64,000 bases of DNA. It comes from Acetobacter oryzifermentans. GTDB lineage: Bacteria > Pseudomonadota > Alphaproteobacteria > Acetobacterales > Acetobacteraceae. Location of the stretch: contig NZ_CP011120.1 in the NCBI RefSeq assembly GCF_001628715.1, forward strand, positions 434,001-498,000, read 5' to 3'. The position numbers and the translations under genes were made by a program. Below are positions 54,407-63,525 of the stretch, piece after piece (the first letter of the stretch is position 1; every line of letters begins with the position of its first letter). The notes under the pieces were generated by a model. That model did no database searches. It saw nothing but the letters and a program-made list of their open reading frames with translations, and had not been told where the DNA came from.

Positions 54407-55411
54407 ATGGCGGATAACAACACAGCGGTAGCGCCTATTTTGGATGGTGCAGATATGCGGCATGGTGGTGCGGGGGCTCCCCGGCTTATTGGGTTGGGGT
54501 TAATTGCCTCGGCCCTGTTTTCTGTCACCTTTGTGCTTAATCGGTCTATCAGCCTGCATGGTGGGCATTGGGTGTGGAGTGCCGCACTCCGTTATATTGA
54601 AACCGCTTTTCTGCTGTTGGCATGGGGCTTTGTGGCCAAAGGCCCACGCTGGGTGGCGGCAATCTGGCGCCTGTTCTGGCAAAAGCTGCGCTTCTGGCTG
54701 GTGGCGGGCGGTATTGGGTATGGTGTCTTTTACGCCTGCTGTTGCTTTGCGGCCAATCATGCCCCCGGCTGGATAGTTGCCGCCACGTGGCAAAGCACCA
54801 TTTTGGCTACGCCTATCGTGTTATGGGCCTTTGGCGGCAAGGTGCCTTTACGCGGTGTGGCGTTTTTGGTGCTTATTTTTGCGGGTATCGTTATTCTCAA
54901 TGCAGGGCGGTTGGAAGCTGGCGTGCCGTTGGCACAAATTGCCTCTGGCGTGGTGCCGTTGCTGGTGGCGGCGTTCTGTTACCCCATTGGTAACCAGTTG
55001 CTTAATCGGTTTCGCCATCAGGCTGGCCCACATGCTGCATTGTTGCAAGACCCCCTGGCTGCTGTTTTGTTAATGACACTCGGCGCTCTACCGTTTTTTG
55101 CGGCCCTGTTGCTGCTGGTGCGCCCCCCATTGCCAGATATGGGGCAGATAACATCCACGGGCCTTATTGCATTGTTTGCAGGCTGTTTGGCCACGCCCTT
55201 GTTCACCTATGCGCGCAATCTATCTTCAGATCCGTATTTGATTGCTGCCGTAGATGCCACACAGGCGGGAGAAGTGGGTTTTACCTTGGTGGGGGAGGCC
55301 CTGCTGTTGGGCAGCATTTCACTTGGAATAGCAGATTATGCGGGCCTTATTGCTGTTATAGGCGGCCTGATAGGCTTTGCCGTAAGTGAGGAAACAGCGC
55401 CCGAAGCCTGA
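54407..55411 (+). CDS. DMT-superfamily efflux transporter (EmrE-type, PF13536-like)
   Basis: This 334-residue protein starts at ATG 54407, preceded by AGGTGG; an ATG 14 codons earlier is possible. It has about ten predicted helices (LIGLGLIASALFSVTFVLNR, YGVFYACCCFAANHAPGWIVA and others), matching the multidrug resistance efflux family with two EamA-like halves. It probably exports drugs or metabolites; the substrate is unknown. It is convergent with murA across a shared terminator. Confidence 0.8.
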   Translation: MADNNTAVAPILDGADMRHGGAGAPRLIGLGLIASALFSVTFVLNRSISLHGGHWVWSAALRYIETAFLLLAWGFVAKGPRWVAAIWRLFWQKLRFWLVAGGIGYGVFYACCCFAANHAPGWIVAATWQSTILATPIVLWAFGGKVPLRGVAFLVLIFAGIVILNAGRLEAGVPLAQIASGVVPLLVAAFCYPIGNQLLNRFRHQAGPHAALLQDPLAAVLLMTLGALPFFAALLLLVRPPLPDMGQITSTGLIALFAGCLATPLFTYARNLSSDPYLIAAVDATQAGEVGFTLVGEALLLGSISLGIADYAGLIAVIGGLIGFAVSEETAPEA

Positions 55412-55415
55412 ATAG

Positions 55416-55452
55416 AAAAACGGGTGGGGTATTGCGGCCACCACCCGTTTTT
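55416..55452. terminator. bidirectional terminator between the DMT transporter and murA
   Basis: aaaaacgggtgg / ccacccgttttt hairpin with an A-run on one side and a T-run on the other, between convergent genes. Confidence 0.88.
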
Positions 55453-55477
55453 CAAACTTGGCCCGTTGGGTTTTGGC

Positions 55478-56740
55478 TTAGTCCCGCACGCGCTCAATCT
55501 GTGCGCCACAGGCTGCCAGTTTGCGTTCCACAGCCTCATACCCTCGGTCTAGGTGATACACGCGGCTGAGGATGGTTTCCCCATGCGCGGCAAGCCCTGC
55601 CAGAATGAGAGAGAAAGAAGCCCGCAAATCTGTTGCCATAACAGGTGCGCCAGAAAGGCTGTGCACACCGCGGATAATGGCGGAAGACCCATGCACGTTA
55701 ATGCGTGCGCCCATGCGGTTTAGCTCTGGCACATGCATGAAACGGTTTTCGAAAATGGTTTCCGTAATCATGGAGGCCCCTTCGGCCACAGAAAGCAGCG
55801 CCATGAACTGGGCCTGCATATCTGTAGGGAAACCGGGGTAGGGCTCTGTCATAATATCAATGCCACGTAGCGCGCCAGTGCGGCGCACGCGCATAACATT
55901 GCCTTCCTGCGTGACTTCCACGCCGGTTTCTTCCAGCGCACGCACCACAGCGCCCAGATGATCCACATGCCCATCAATCAGGCGTAGGTCACCCCCGGTA
56001 ATAGCGGCGGCGCAGGCATAGGTGCCGCATTCAATACGGTCTGGCATAATACGGTGATTTGCACCGTGCAGGGCTTCTACGCCATCAATGGTAATGGTGC
56101 CGGTGCCTGCGCCAGAAATACGTGCACCCATGGCGTTTAGGCAGTTGGCCAGATCCACCATTTCCGGCTCACGCGCGGCATTCACAATTTCCGTGCGCCC
56201 TTTGGCAAGGGTGGCGGCCATCATGATATTTTCCGTAGCCCCAACAGAGGCAAACGGCAGAATAACGCGCTCACCCTTCAACCCCTTGGGGGCGCGGGCA
56301 TGAATATAGCCGTTTTCCAGCGTAATTTCTGCACCCAGAGTTTCCAGCCCCTTTAGGTGCATATCTACAGGCCGTGTGCCAATGGCGCACCCACCGGGGA
56401 GTGAAACACGGGCTTCATGGCAGCGGGCCAGCAGTGGGCCAAGTACCAGAATGGATGCACGCATTTTGGAAACAATATCGTACGGTGCTTCGGTATTGGT
56501 AATGTCACCACCAACGGAAATGGTGGAGCCATCTCCATTTACGTCTTCTACTTCCAACCCATGCTGGCGCAACAGGGCGCGCATGGTGCCAATATCGGCA
56601 ATGCGCGGCACGTTGGAAAGCACCAGCCGTTCAGATGTGAGCAGCCCAGCTACCAGCAGCTTCAGGCCTGCGTTTTTGGCACCGCCAATGGTAATTTCGC
56701 CGTGCAGGGGGCGTCCGCCCCGGATGATGAAACGATCCAT
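55478..56740 (-). CDS. murA: UDP-N-acetylglucosamine 1-carboxyvinyltransferase
   Basis: This 420-residue enzyme makes the first committed step of peptidoglycan synthesis. The N-terminus [28 protein letters not shown] holds the Lys-Asn pair, and [16 protein letters not shown] contains the catalytic Cys that fosfomycin attacks (Cys, not Asp, so the enzyme should be sensitive). [20 protein letters not shown] and [12 protein letters not shown] follow. dcd lies eight bases upstream and is probably cotranscribed. Confidence 0.97.
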   Translation of the reverse strand: MDRFIIRGGRPLHGEITIGGAKNAGLKLLVAGLLTSERLVLSNVPRIADIGTMRALLRQHGLEVEDVNGDGSTISVGGDITNTEAPYDIVSKMRASILVLGPLLARCHEARVSLPGGCAIGTRPVDMHLKGLETLGAEITLENGYIHARAPKGLKGERVILPFASVGATENIMMAATLAKGRTEIVNAAREPEMVDLANCLNAMGARISGAGTGTITIDGVEALHGANHRIMPDRIECGTYACAAAITGGDLRLIDGHVDHLGAVVRALEETGVEVTQEGNVMRVRRTGALRGIDIMTEPYPGFPTDMQAQFMALLSVAEGASMITETIFENRFMHVPELNRMGARINVHGSSAIIRGVHSLSGAPVMATDLRASFSLILAGLAAHGETILSRVYHLDRGYEAVERKLAACGAQIERVRD

Positions 56741-56748
56741 GGTCTCTC

Positions 56749-57303
56749 TTACATCCGCGGGGTGGCAACGCCACGCTGGCCCATATACTTACCGGCCCGA
56801 TCTGCGTAGCTTACTTCGCACGGGCTTTCACCCTTAAAGAACAGAAACTGGCAAATGCCTTCATTGGCATAAATGCGTGCAGGCAACGGCGTGGTGTTGC
56901 TGATCTCGATCGTCACCTGTCCTTCCCATTCTGGTTCTAAAGGGGTGACGTTGACGATGATGCCGCAGCGCGCATAGGTGGATTTGCCCAAGCATACCAC
57001 CAGTACATCACGCGGGATACGGAAGTATTCAATAGTATGGGCCAGCACAAAGCTGTTGGGCGGAATAATGCACACATCGGCCCGGCGGGAAACAAAGCCA
57101 TCCGGGCTGAAGTTTTTGGGGTCTACAATGGCGTTGTTTACATCCGTAAAAATACGGAAATCATCAGCCACGCGGGCATCATACCCGTAGGAGGAAAGAC
57201 CGTAGGAAATAACGCCTTCGCGCTTCTGGTTTTCCACAAACGGTTCAATCATGCCGTGGTCCTGTGCCATCTGGCGGATCCATGTGTCTGGCATCACGGG
57301 CAT
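56749..57303 (-). CDS. dcd: dCTP deaminase
   Basis: This 184-residue enzyme deaminates dCTP to dUTP. Recognisable parts are [60 protein letters not shown] with the catalytic Glu, and [23 protein letters not shown]. It overlaps the small upstream gene by ten bases and precedes murA. Confidence 0.97.
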   Translation of the reverse strand: MPVMPDTWIRQMAQDHGMIEPFVENQKREGVISYGLSSYGYDARVADDFRIFTDVNNAIVDPKNFSPDGFVSRRADVCIIPPNSFVLAHTIEYFRIPRDVLVVCLGKSTYARCGIIVNVTPLEPEWEGQVTIEISNTTPLPARIYANEGICQFLFFKGESPCEVSYADRAGKYMGQRGVATPRM

Positions 57304-57524
57304 GTCTTATCTTCTCCGGTAGGGTGGCGGTTTTGTGCGCCGGGTTCAGAACTGGTGGGGGTGGCAGAATCTGTTGTGTCCTGCCGGGTGCGTGCCTGTT
57401 CCTTGCGGCGGCGCAAGTTTGCACGCAGCGCCGCAGCCTGCCGGGCCATGCGCTCGGCGCGGGCAGCTTCCGCTTTAGAGGAAAGGCGGGGGCCGGAAGA
57501 TGTTTTTTCGGGCGTATCAGTCAT
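57294..57524 (-). CDS. small conserved basic protein
   Basis: This 76-residue protein has a charged helical core ([20 protein letters not shown], then [10 protein letters not shown]) and disordered ends. Similar short Arg/Ala-rich proteins occur in Rhodospirillales next to nucleotide or cell-wall genes, without a known function. It overlaps dcd by ten bases, so it is likely the first gene of the dcd-murA transcript. Confidence 0.65.
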   Translation of the reverse strand: MTDTPEKTSSGPRLSSKAEAARAERMARQAAALRANLRRRKEQARTRQDTTDSATPTSSEPGAQNRHPTGEDKTCP

Positions 57525-57630
57525 GCCGGTATGCAGCAGGCCAGTCGCGTAGGTTGAACGTTCGACAGGCTGACTAGCAGAGGCAGCCCGCCCTGACTAG
57601 GGCAGACTGCATATGGATGGACAAAACCTG

Positions 57631-59352
57631 CTAGAGGTTGGCAATAACCTTAAGGCCCATCATGCCCGCATTGCGGATTTTATGTGTTTCGCCGGGGTGT
57701 ATCATATACTGGAACTCTGGCTGCACCAGCAGGCCGGGCAGGGCATCAATACCATAATAAGCCTCAATCACATCAGACGAATGCTGCACGCCGTACACAC
57801 CGCTTGGCAGGCCGTATCCGCCATCCAGCGCCAGTTGTTCACTCTGCCGCCGCCGGTTGCTGACCTTGTACCATGAAAACATCATGCCCAGACGGTCTGT
57901 CATGCGGGAGGGAATAACCCCTACAAGGGAAATACCGCCATAAAGCTGGTCGGACACATTTACGGCGCGCGGGGTTACGTGGATGTAGCCGCCCATCAGG
58001 TAGCCACCGGCCATCATATTACGCCCACCAAGGCGATACACCATCTGGTCTGCTTCCAGCCAGAACATGTCAGACGGGGCGGAGCGTGCGCCGGGCACCT
58101 GTGCGGCAACAGCGCTTGGCAGGGCCGAACCAATTTTATCGGCATAACGCGTGGTGTCATGCGCGTAGCCCAGCACATAATGCCCCGGCAGACGGTTACG
58201 CGTTAAAAAGGGCTGCCACGTAAATTCGATGGGCAAGGAAATACCGGTGGCGTGTTCTGCCCCCCATGCCCAGCCAGAGGGGTTTTCGTTGAGCGCGCCA
58301 ACAGAATATGCGCCAATCTGGATAGCCGTATCCCATGTGGGGCGGAAGCGGATACGCGCCCCCCATGTGGCTTTTGGATACACGCTCATGCCCGGATTTT
58401 GTTTGATGGCCACAGGCGCAGAACAGGTAACCATGAACGAGCAGAGCAGAGGTGATGTGGCAAACACATGGGTAAGTGACATACGCCCGAAAATGACATC
58501 CAGCGTGTTGTTGCGGAATTTCTTTTCAGCGTACAAATCCACCAAGTGGGCCACCACGTTGCCGGAAAGAGAATACACTTCCTGCAAACCAACATAGGAT
58601 TCGCCCACGCGCGTGCTCTGAATAGCCTTACCGGCGCGTTCCATCACCAGTGCATGTACAGACCATCCGCCCAGACTGGGGTTCATTTTACCCAGATCGA
58701 AAATGGTCTGAAGGGTAAGCTCATGCACATAGCTTGTGCCTTTTTGACCCGGGCGGCCCCCGGCAAACAGGCCATTGGCTTCCCCTTTATAAGTAAAGGA
58801 AAAGGTAAAGCCTTTTTCACGCAGCCGATTCCGGAAAGGGGAAAGCTGCGGAATAAGCGCGCCAGATCCCGCCGTGGGCACGTAGTACGGATCGTTCAGA
58901 TCCGTATCCCGCAGTGCATCCAGATTGGGGGGCAACATGCGGGATGGGCCTTCTGTGGGCAGGATGGAATCCAGTTCCACCTTATGAAAAGCCGAGGCAT
59001 CTCCCGATGGCCCTACAGGCTGCACGCTCATGGTGGCCATACCGGGAAACGGCAGAACAGGCACACCGCTGGGCGGAATAGGCGTGTTGGGGGGGCGACG
59101 AATGGCGTTGAGATCCGGGCCGAGGGATTCTGCATCCAGCGGGCGTGCTGCCTTTGCCGGGGCGGCGTGCACCTTGTTGTTTCCCGGCGTAATAATGGCA
59201 TCGGATACAGGTGCTACGGCTGTTTGGGCCGTAAGCGGAGATGTGGCGGTGCTTTGCGCTTGTGCTGCATTGTGTGCGCCAACAGGCAATACAACAGCCG
59301 CGCAGCCTGCAAGCAGCACAGAAAGGGCGGTAGGAGATGCACGCCCGGGCAT
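57631..59352 (-). CDS. OprB-family carbohydrate porin
   Basis: The protein is given from ATG 59352 (MPGRASPTAL), behind GGAG with a six-base spacer and giving a clean signal peptide ending GAHNAAQA (573 residues). ATG 59394, 14 codons earlier, also has a purine-rich site. After a 130-residue Pro/Thr-rich linker comes an OprB-type barrel: FTFSFTYKGEANGLFAGG, LDVIFGRMSLTHVFATSPLLC, ATWGARIRFRP and repeated aromatic strands up to the C-terminal KVIANL. It should sit in the outer membrane and admit sugars or polyols. The linker is longer than in Pseudomonas OprB. Confidence 0.85.
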   Translation of the reverse strand: MPGRASPTALSVLLAGCAAVVLPVGAHNAAQAQSTATSPLTAQTAVAPVSDAIITPGNNKVHAAPAKAARPLDAESLGPDLNAIRRPPNTPIPPSGVPVLPFPGMATMSVQPVGPSGDASAFHKVELDSILPTEGPSRMLPPNLDALRDTDLNDPYYVPTAGSGALIPQLSPFRNRLREKGFTFSFTYKGEANGLFAGGRPGQKGTSYVHELTLQTIFDLGKMNPSLGGWSVHALVMERAGKAIQSTRVGESYVGLQEVYSLSGNVVAHLVDLYAEKKFRNNTLDVIFGRMSLTHVFATSPLLCSFMVTCSAPVAIKQNPGMSVYPKATWGARIRFRPTWDTAIQIGAYSVGALNENPSGWAWGAEHATGISLPIEFTWQPFLTRNRLPGHYVLGYAHDTTRYADKIGSALPSAVAAQVPGARSAPSDMFWLEADQMVYRLGGRNMMAGGYLMGGYIHVTPRAVNVSDQLYGGISLVGVIPSRMTDRLGMMFSWYKVSNRRRQSEQLALDGGYGLPSGVYGVQHSSDVIEAYYGIDALPGLLVQPEFQYMIHPGETHKIRNAGMMGLKVIANL

Positions 59353-59724
59353 ATCATGCTCCGCTTTATGGCGGCATGTTTTTAAAAAAGTCATTCCGCT
59401 TCCCGCAAAATCATGAGTGTCGGAAATGTTGACCACAATGCTGGTAAGGAAAAAGCTCCGTAGAGCCAGCCTGTCTGTTTAAGGCAGCATGGTGAGCCAG
59501 CGCAGATAGCCGGACAATTCACCTTTTAGCGCAAAGGCAGCGGATGAACGCAAAGCGCGAGGGCTTAAGATGCAAGACATGGGACAAACCATTATTGTTG
59601 TTTTTGGTTGTTGGCCCCTCATCACAAACAGAAGCAATCTGTGTGGTCAAGCTAGGATTTGTAATAATATTTCCTAAAATACGATAATAATGAAATAAAA
59701 GCCAATATCGGAATGTATTTTTTG
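59353..59724. other. intergenic between the porin gene and hpnK
   Basis: No gene is supported apart from possible alternative N-terminal codons of the porin at 59353-59436. The part 59640-59740 is AT-rich and should hold the porin promoter; a GTTATAAC palindrome lies at about 59732 at the end of hpnK. Confidence 0.4.
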
Positions 59725-60612
59725 TTATAACGGTAATTTTGCAACAGGTGGCACATTGTCCTGCGGCATCTTTAAATCCTGCCAGCCACATAGCTGCGCA
59801 TGGGCATGTTCCAGCCCGGCCCGAAAGCCCGGAGAACACAAAGCTTTGAATTCGGCTTCCTGCTCATAAGTTGGCATCAGCCTTTGCAGCAAAGCGTTTT
59901 TATGTGTGGCGGGGTGGAAGTAGATTTCAGAAACACCTTCGGGCAGATGTGCAGCCAGTGCGGCCACGCGGTCTGTTGTCATGTGGCCGCTCCATGCCAG
60001 CCCAAAGCACCAGTCATTTGTTTTCATGCCAGCGGCATGGGCTTGATGGCGCAAAAGGCTTGTCCACCGGCGGAGGGCAGCATCACCCAGCGTATCTGTA
60101 TAGGTGCCAGCGGCGTAAAGGGGTTCGGGCGGTTCTAGCGGCACGCGCACGGCATTGAGCCCATAGCGTTTGCCAATGGTTATAAGCAGGTGCCCAACCG
60201 TGGGGTGCAGGTGCATGTGTTTGTGGGCGTTGGCATGGTCTAGCCGCAGGCCGGTGCGGCGGAAGGCTTCAAACTGGGCGGTAATTTCGGCTTCCAGTTC
60301 TCGGCGTCCTTCCGGGCGGAAAAAGTAATCCACCCCCAAGCCAAATTGAGAGGATGAAAACCATCCATCTGGCTGAGTAATCAGCGGCAGGCTGGTATGG
60401 GGCAGCACAGCCGGGCCTTCTATCACCACAAGGTGCAGGCCAACATTTAAGGTAGGCAGGCGTTTGGCCCGTTCTATGGCATCATCTACAGCCTCACCCG
60501 CAACCATGAGGCTGGCTGTTGAAAGCAGGCCATTGCGATGGGCAATTTCAATTGCCTCATTCACTTCAACCGACATGCCGAAATCATCGGCAGAGATAAT
60601 GGCGCGTTTCAT
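59725..60612 (-). CDS. hpnK: hopanoid biosynthesis deacetylase HpnK
   Basis: This 295-residue protein starts at ATG 60612 (MKRAIISADDFGMS). It belongs to the YdjC/ChbG deacetylase family, with the metal-binding ADDFG at the N-terminus and DHANAHKHMHLHPTVGHLL near residue 120. HpnK removes the acetyl group from N-acetylglucosaminyl bacteriohopanetetrol. It follows hpnJ by about 100 bases in the same direction. Confidence 0.93.
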   Translation of the reverse strand: MKRAIISADDFGMSVEVNEAIEIAHRNGLLSTASLMVAGEAVDDAIERAKRLPTLNVGLHLVVIEGPAVLPHTSLPLITQPDGWFSSSQFGLGVDYFFRPEGRRELEAEITAQFEAFRRTGLRLDHANAHKHMHLHPTVGHLLITIGKRYGLNAVRVPLEPPEPLYAAGTYTDTLGDAALRRWTSLLRHQAHAAGMKTNDWCFGLAWSGHMTTDRVAALAAHLPEGVSEIYFHPATHKNALLQRLMPTYEQEAEFKALCSPGFRAGLEHAHAQLCGWQDLKMPQDNVPPVAKLPL

Positions 60613-60711
60613 AACAGAACCCCTGATCTTGCTCCGGCTGTATCTAGCACCGGCAGGGGGCACATGTCATGGGCGGAGACATTTTGCCCCCGCCCATGTG
60701 GCATGCGTGGG

Positions 60712-62142
60712 TTACGCAGCGTCCTTACGGTTCTTAAGGAACTGGAAGAATTCCACACCTTCACGCAGGCGGCGCTTCATCATCTGCGGAGACCGCACCA
60801 TTTCACCCAGAATGGAGGCAATCTTGGGCGCACGGAAATAGAACTTCTTGTAGAAGTCTTCCACGCTGCTGAAGATTTCCGTGTGGGACAGGTGCGGGTA
60901 ATGCAGCGGTGCAATCTGCACGCCCTTATCATCCAGAAGTTCTGCGTTGTTTTCATCCAGCCAGCCGTTTTCCGTGGCCTGCTTGTGCAGGGCCGTGCCC
61001 GGATATGGCGCAGCAAGGGAAACCTGCAACGTGTGCGGGTTGATTTCCTGCGCGAAGCGGATGGTTTCCTGAATGGTTTCCTTGGTTTCGCCCGGCAGGC
61101 CCAGAATGAAGGTGCCGTGGATTTTAATACCAAGTTCGTGGCAGTTTTTGGTGAACTCACGCGCCACTTCAACGCGCATACCCTTCTTGATGTTATGAAG
61201 GATCTGCTGGTTGCCGCTTTCATACCCAACCAGAAGCAGGCGCAGGCCGTTATCACGCAGCACTTTCAGTGTTTCGCGCGGCACATTGGCTTTTGCGTTA
61301 CAAGACCATGTAACACCCAGCTTGCCCAGCTCACGCGCAATGGCTTCTGCACGTGGCAGGTCATCGGTGAAGGTGTCATCATCAAAGAAGAACTCTTTCA
61401 CCTGCGGGAAGTACTGCTTGGCCAGACGAATTTCAGCCGCAACGTGCTGCGGGCTGCGTGTGCGGTAGCGGTGGCCCCCCACTGTTTGCGGCCACAGGCA
61501 GAACGTGCAACGGGATTTACAGCCACGGCCCGTGTAGATGGAAATGTAGGGGTGCATGAGGTACCCAATAAAGTAGTCCTCAATACGCAGATCCCGCTTG
61601 TACACTTCGGTAACGAAGGGCAGGCTGTCCATGTCTTCAATCATGGCGCGGTCACGGTTGGCAATAATTTCGCCATCCTTGTTGCGCCATGTAATGCCAT
61701 CTACATCCTTGAAGTCACGGCCTTCGGCAATTTCCTTAATTGTGTAATCAAATTCATTGCGGGCCACAAAATCAATTGGCGCGCCTTTCAGCAGGCTTTC
61801 TTCTGGCTGAACAGCAACCTTTGCACCCACCATCCCGATTTTCAGGTTGGGGTTTACGTCTTTAAGCATCTGCGCCACTTCCACATCCTTTGCGAAGGAT
61901 GGGGTGGAGGTGTGCAGGATAACCAGATCGCGGTTTTTTACATCTTCCAGAATCGGTTCCATGCCGATACCTGCTGGCGGGGCATCAATCAGGCGGCTGC
62001 CTTCAACCATTGCTGCGGGCTGGGCCAGCCATGTCGGATACCAGAAGGACTTGATTTCGCGCCGCGCCTGATAGCGCGAGCCTGCGCCACCATCAAAACC
62101 GTCAAAAGTCGGGGGCTGCAGGAAAAGTGTTCTCATCGTCAT
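60712..62142 (-). CDS. hpnJ: hopanoid biosynthesis radical SAM protein HpnJ
   Basis: This 476-residue protein has an N-terminal cobalamin-binding-like region (MRTLFLQPPTFDGFDGGAGS) and a radical SAM domain with TGRGCKSRCTFCLW, the CxxxCxxC cluster ligands at about residue 209. HpnJ contracts the glucosamine ring to form the cyclitol ether head group of bacteriohopanepolyols. It acts after HpnI and HpnK, both neighbours here. Confidence 0.95.
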   Translation of the reverse strand: MTMRTLFLQPPTFDGFDGGAGSRYQARREIKSFWYPTWLAQPAAMVEGSRLIDAPPAGIGMEPILEDVKNRDLVILHTSTPSFAKDVEVAQMLKDVNPNLKIGMVGAKVAVQPEESLLKGAPIDFVARNEFDYTIKEIAEGRDFKDVDGITWRNKDGEIIANRDRAMIEDMDSLPFVTEVYKRDLRIEDYFIGYLMHPYISIYTGRGCKSRCTFCLWPQTVGGHRYRTRSPQHVAAEIRLAKQYFPQVKEFFFDDDTFTDDLPRAEAIARELGKLGVTWSCNAKANVPRETLKVLRDNGLRLLLVGYESGNQQILHNIKKGMRVEVAREFTKNCHELGIKIHGTFILGLPGETKETIQETIRFAQEINPHTLQVSLAAPYPGTALHKQATENGWLDENNAELLDDKGVQIAPLHYPHLSHTEIFSSVEDFYKKFYFRAPKIASILGEMVRSPQMMKRRLREGVEFFQFLKNRKDAA

Positions 62143-62275
62143 CGGTTTTTATCCTGACAAGGGCGTGAAGCGGTTGGAGCCGGCAAAAAAGCGGTCTGCA
62201 AGGCTTCCATGGTCATTTAGCTGAGGGATTTACTCTGGGCTGTTAGCAGAAGGCAAGTGTTGCGTGCACCGGGGT

Positions 62276-63445
62276 TTACTGTCTGGCGGAAAGACCACCA
62301 GATGAAGGAGGCCCAACCGGGTGAGGGGCCACATGCATGGTCTGCCCCCGCCAATGCACTTCTGTACCGCTGGCGCTGCCCACCATAATGGCGGCGGAAA
62401 GCCAGTCCCGCACAGGCAAAAGCAGAAGTGGCCAAAGCGGGCGAGACCCTACAGTGCGGTCTATTACTAACGCGGTAAGGCAGCGAAAGCCCCATACACC
62501 CCAGAAAAAAGGAAGTGTCCACGTTGCGTGGGGCTGGAACAGAACCACCAACGTAGCCCAGAACAGTGGAAGCTGGATTGAAGAAGCCGCATAGCCCGCC
62601 GGTGCAAGCGTGCAGACTGTGCGGCCCCATCTTAACTCGTGCTTTAACAATTCTGTAAAATTGGATTCGGCAATGGTAGTCCATGTTAGGCAGTCGGCAA
62701 TGGTAATATCCATGCCTAACTGGCGTACAAGGCGGCCCAGCAGGGCATCATCCGCCACATGCGGCAACAGGGCTTCCAACCCACCCACCTGTTCCAGCGT
62801 TTCACGCCGCAGGGCCATGGTGGCGCCCAGACAATCCTGCCGCCCCAAATAGCGAGAAAGAATCACGCCGGGCAGAAAGTTGTGGTTGATCTGGCAAGCG
62901 GCCAGCATCTGCACCACAGTGCGCCGTGCTGGTAGCCCCGCGTATAGGGTTGTAACCAACCCTGTGTTGGGTTTGCTCAGCCCGGCCACAATATGTTGAA
63001 GATAATCCGGGCTGACATGAATATCAGAATCGGAAATAACCAGAATATCGTGCTTGGCCTGTGGCAGGATATTCATCAGGTTGCTGATCTTGCGGTTTAG
63101 CCCGTGCAGCACGGGGTTAACCACCAGATCCATATCCAGTTCCGGGTGGCGTTCTTGCAGGCGGCGCACAATGGCTATGGCCGGATCATCTGCATCCCGC
63201 ACACCAAACAGAATCTGAACTTGCGGGTAATCCTGCGTACAAAAGCTTTCTAACGCTTCTTCCAGCAGGGGTTCAGAGCCATAAAGAGGCTTTAAAACTG
63301 TAACCGGCGGGCTGTTTTTAAGAACAACCGGCTTGTGCTCCTTGCGGCGGAAACGGGCCAGAAGGCCCGCCCCCAAAGAAGATTGCACACAGCCGGTAAC
63401 AGCCAGCACCGCGCTGGCCGCAGCTAGAAACGGAAAGGCGGACAT
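62276..63445 (-). CDS. hpnI: hopanoid biosynthesis glycosyltransferase HpnI
   Basis: This 389-residue membrane-associated GT2 enzyme has an N-terminal helix, then PPVTVLKPLYGSEPLLEEALES, DILVISDSDIHVSPDYL with the DxD motif, DDALLGRLVRQLG and QTRW-like LKHELRWGRTVCTL, and two or three C-terminal helices. HpnI adds N-acetylglucosamine to bacteriohopanetetrol. It precedes hpnJ and hpnK in the same direction and probably in one operon. Confidence 0.94.
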   Translation of the reverse strand: MSAFPFLAAASAVLAVTGCVQSSLGAGLLARFRRKEHKPVVLKNSPPVTVLKPLYGSEPLLEEALESFCTQDYPQVQILFGVRDADDPAIAIVRRLQERHPELDMDLVVNPVLHGLNRKISNLMNILPQAKHDILVISDSDIHVSPDYLQHIVAGLSKPNTGLVTTLYAGLPARRTVVQMLAACQINHNFLPGVILSRYLGRQDCLGATMALRRETLEQVGGLEALLPHVADDALLGRLVRQLGMDITIADCLTWTTIAESNFTELLKHELRWGRTVCTLAPAGYAASSIQLPLFWATLVVLFQPHATWTLPFFWGVWGFRCLTALVIDRTVGSRPLWPLLLLPVRDWLSAAIMVGSASGTEVHWRGQTMHVAPHPVGPPSSGGLSARQ

Positions 63446-63525
63446 TACACCTCAACCGTTTTATGGCCCCGTCGGGGCGCTGTTTTCTTTCTGCTGCGGC
63501 GCACGATGTTGCTTCTCGCTTCTGC

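Noticed and set aside
57525-57630. Possible tRNA T-arm (gaacgttcgac) between the small basic gene and the porin
   Set aside because: No acceptor or anticodon stem could be paired around it.
60538-62157. Long plus-strand open frame (539 codons) across hpnJ
   Set aside because: It is antisense to hpnJ, whose radical SAM motifs are unmistakable; its protein has no domain logic and arises from biased codon use.
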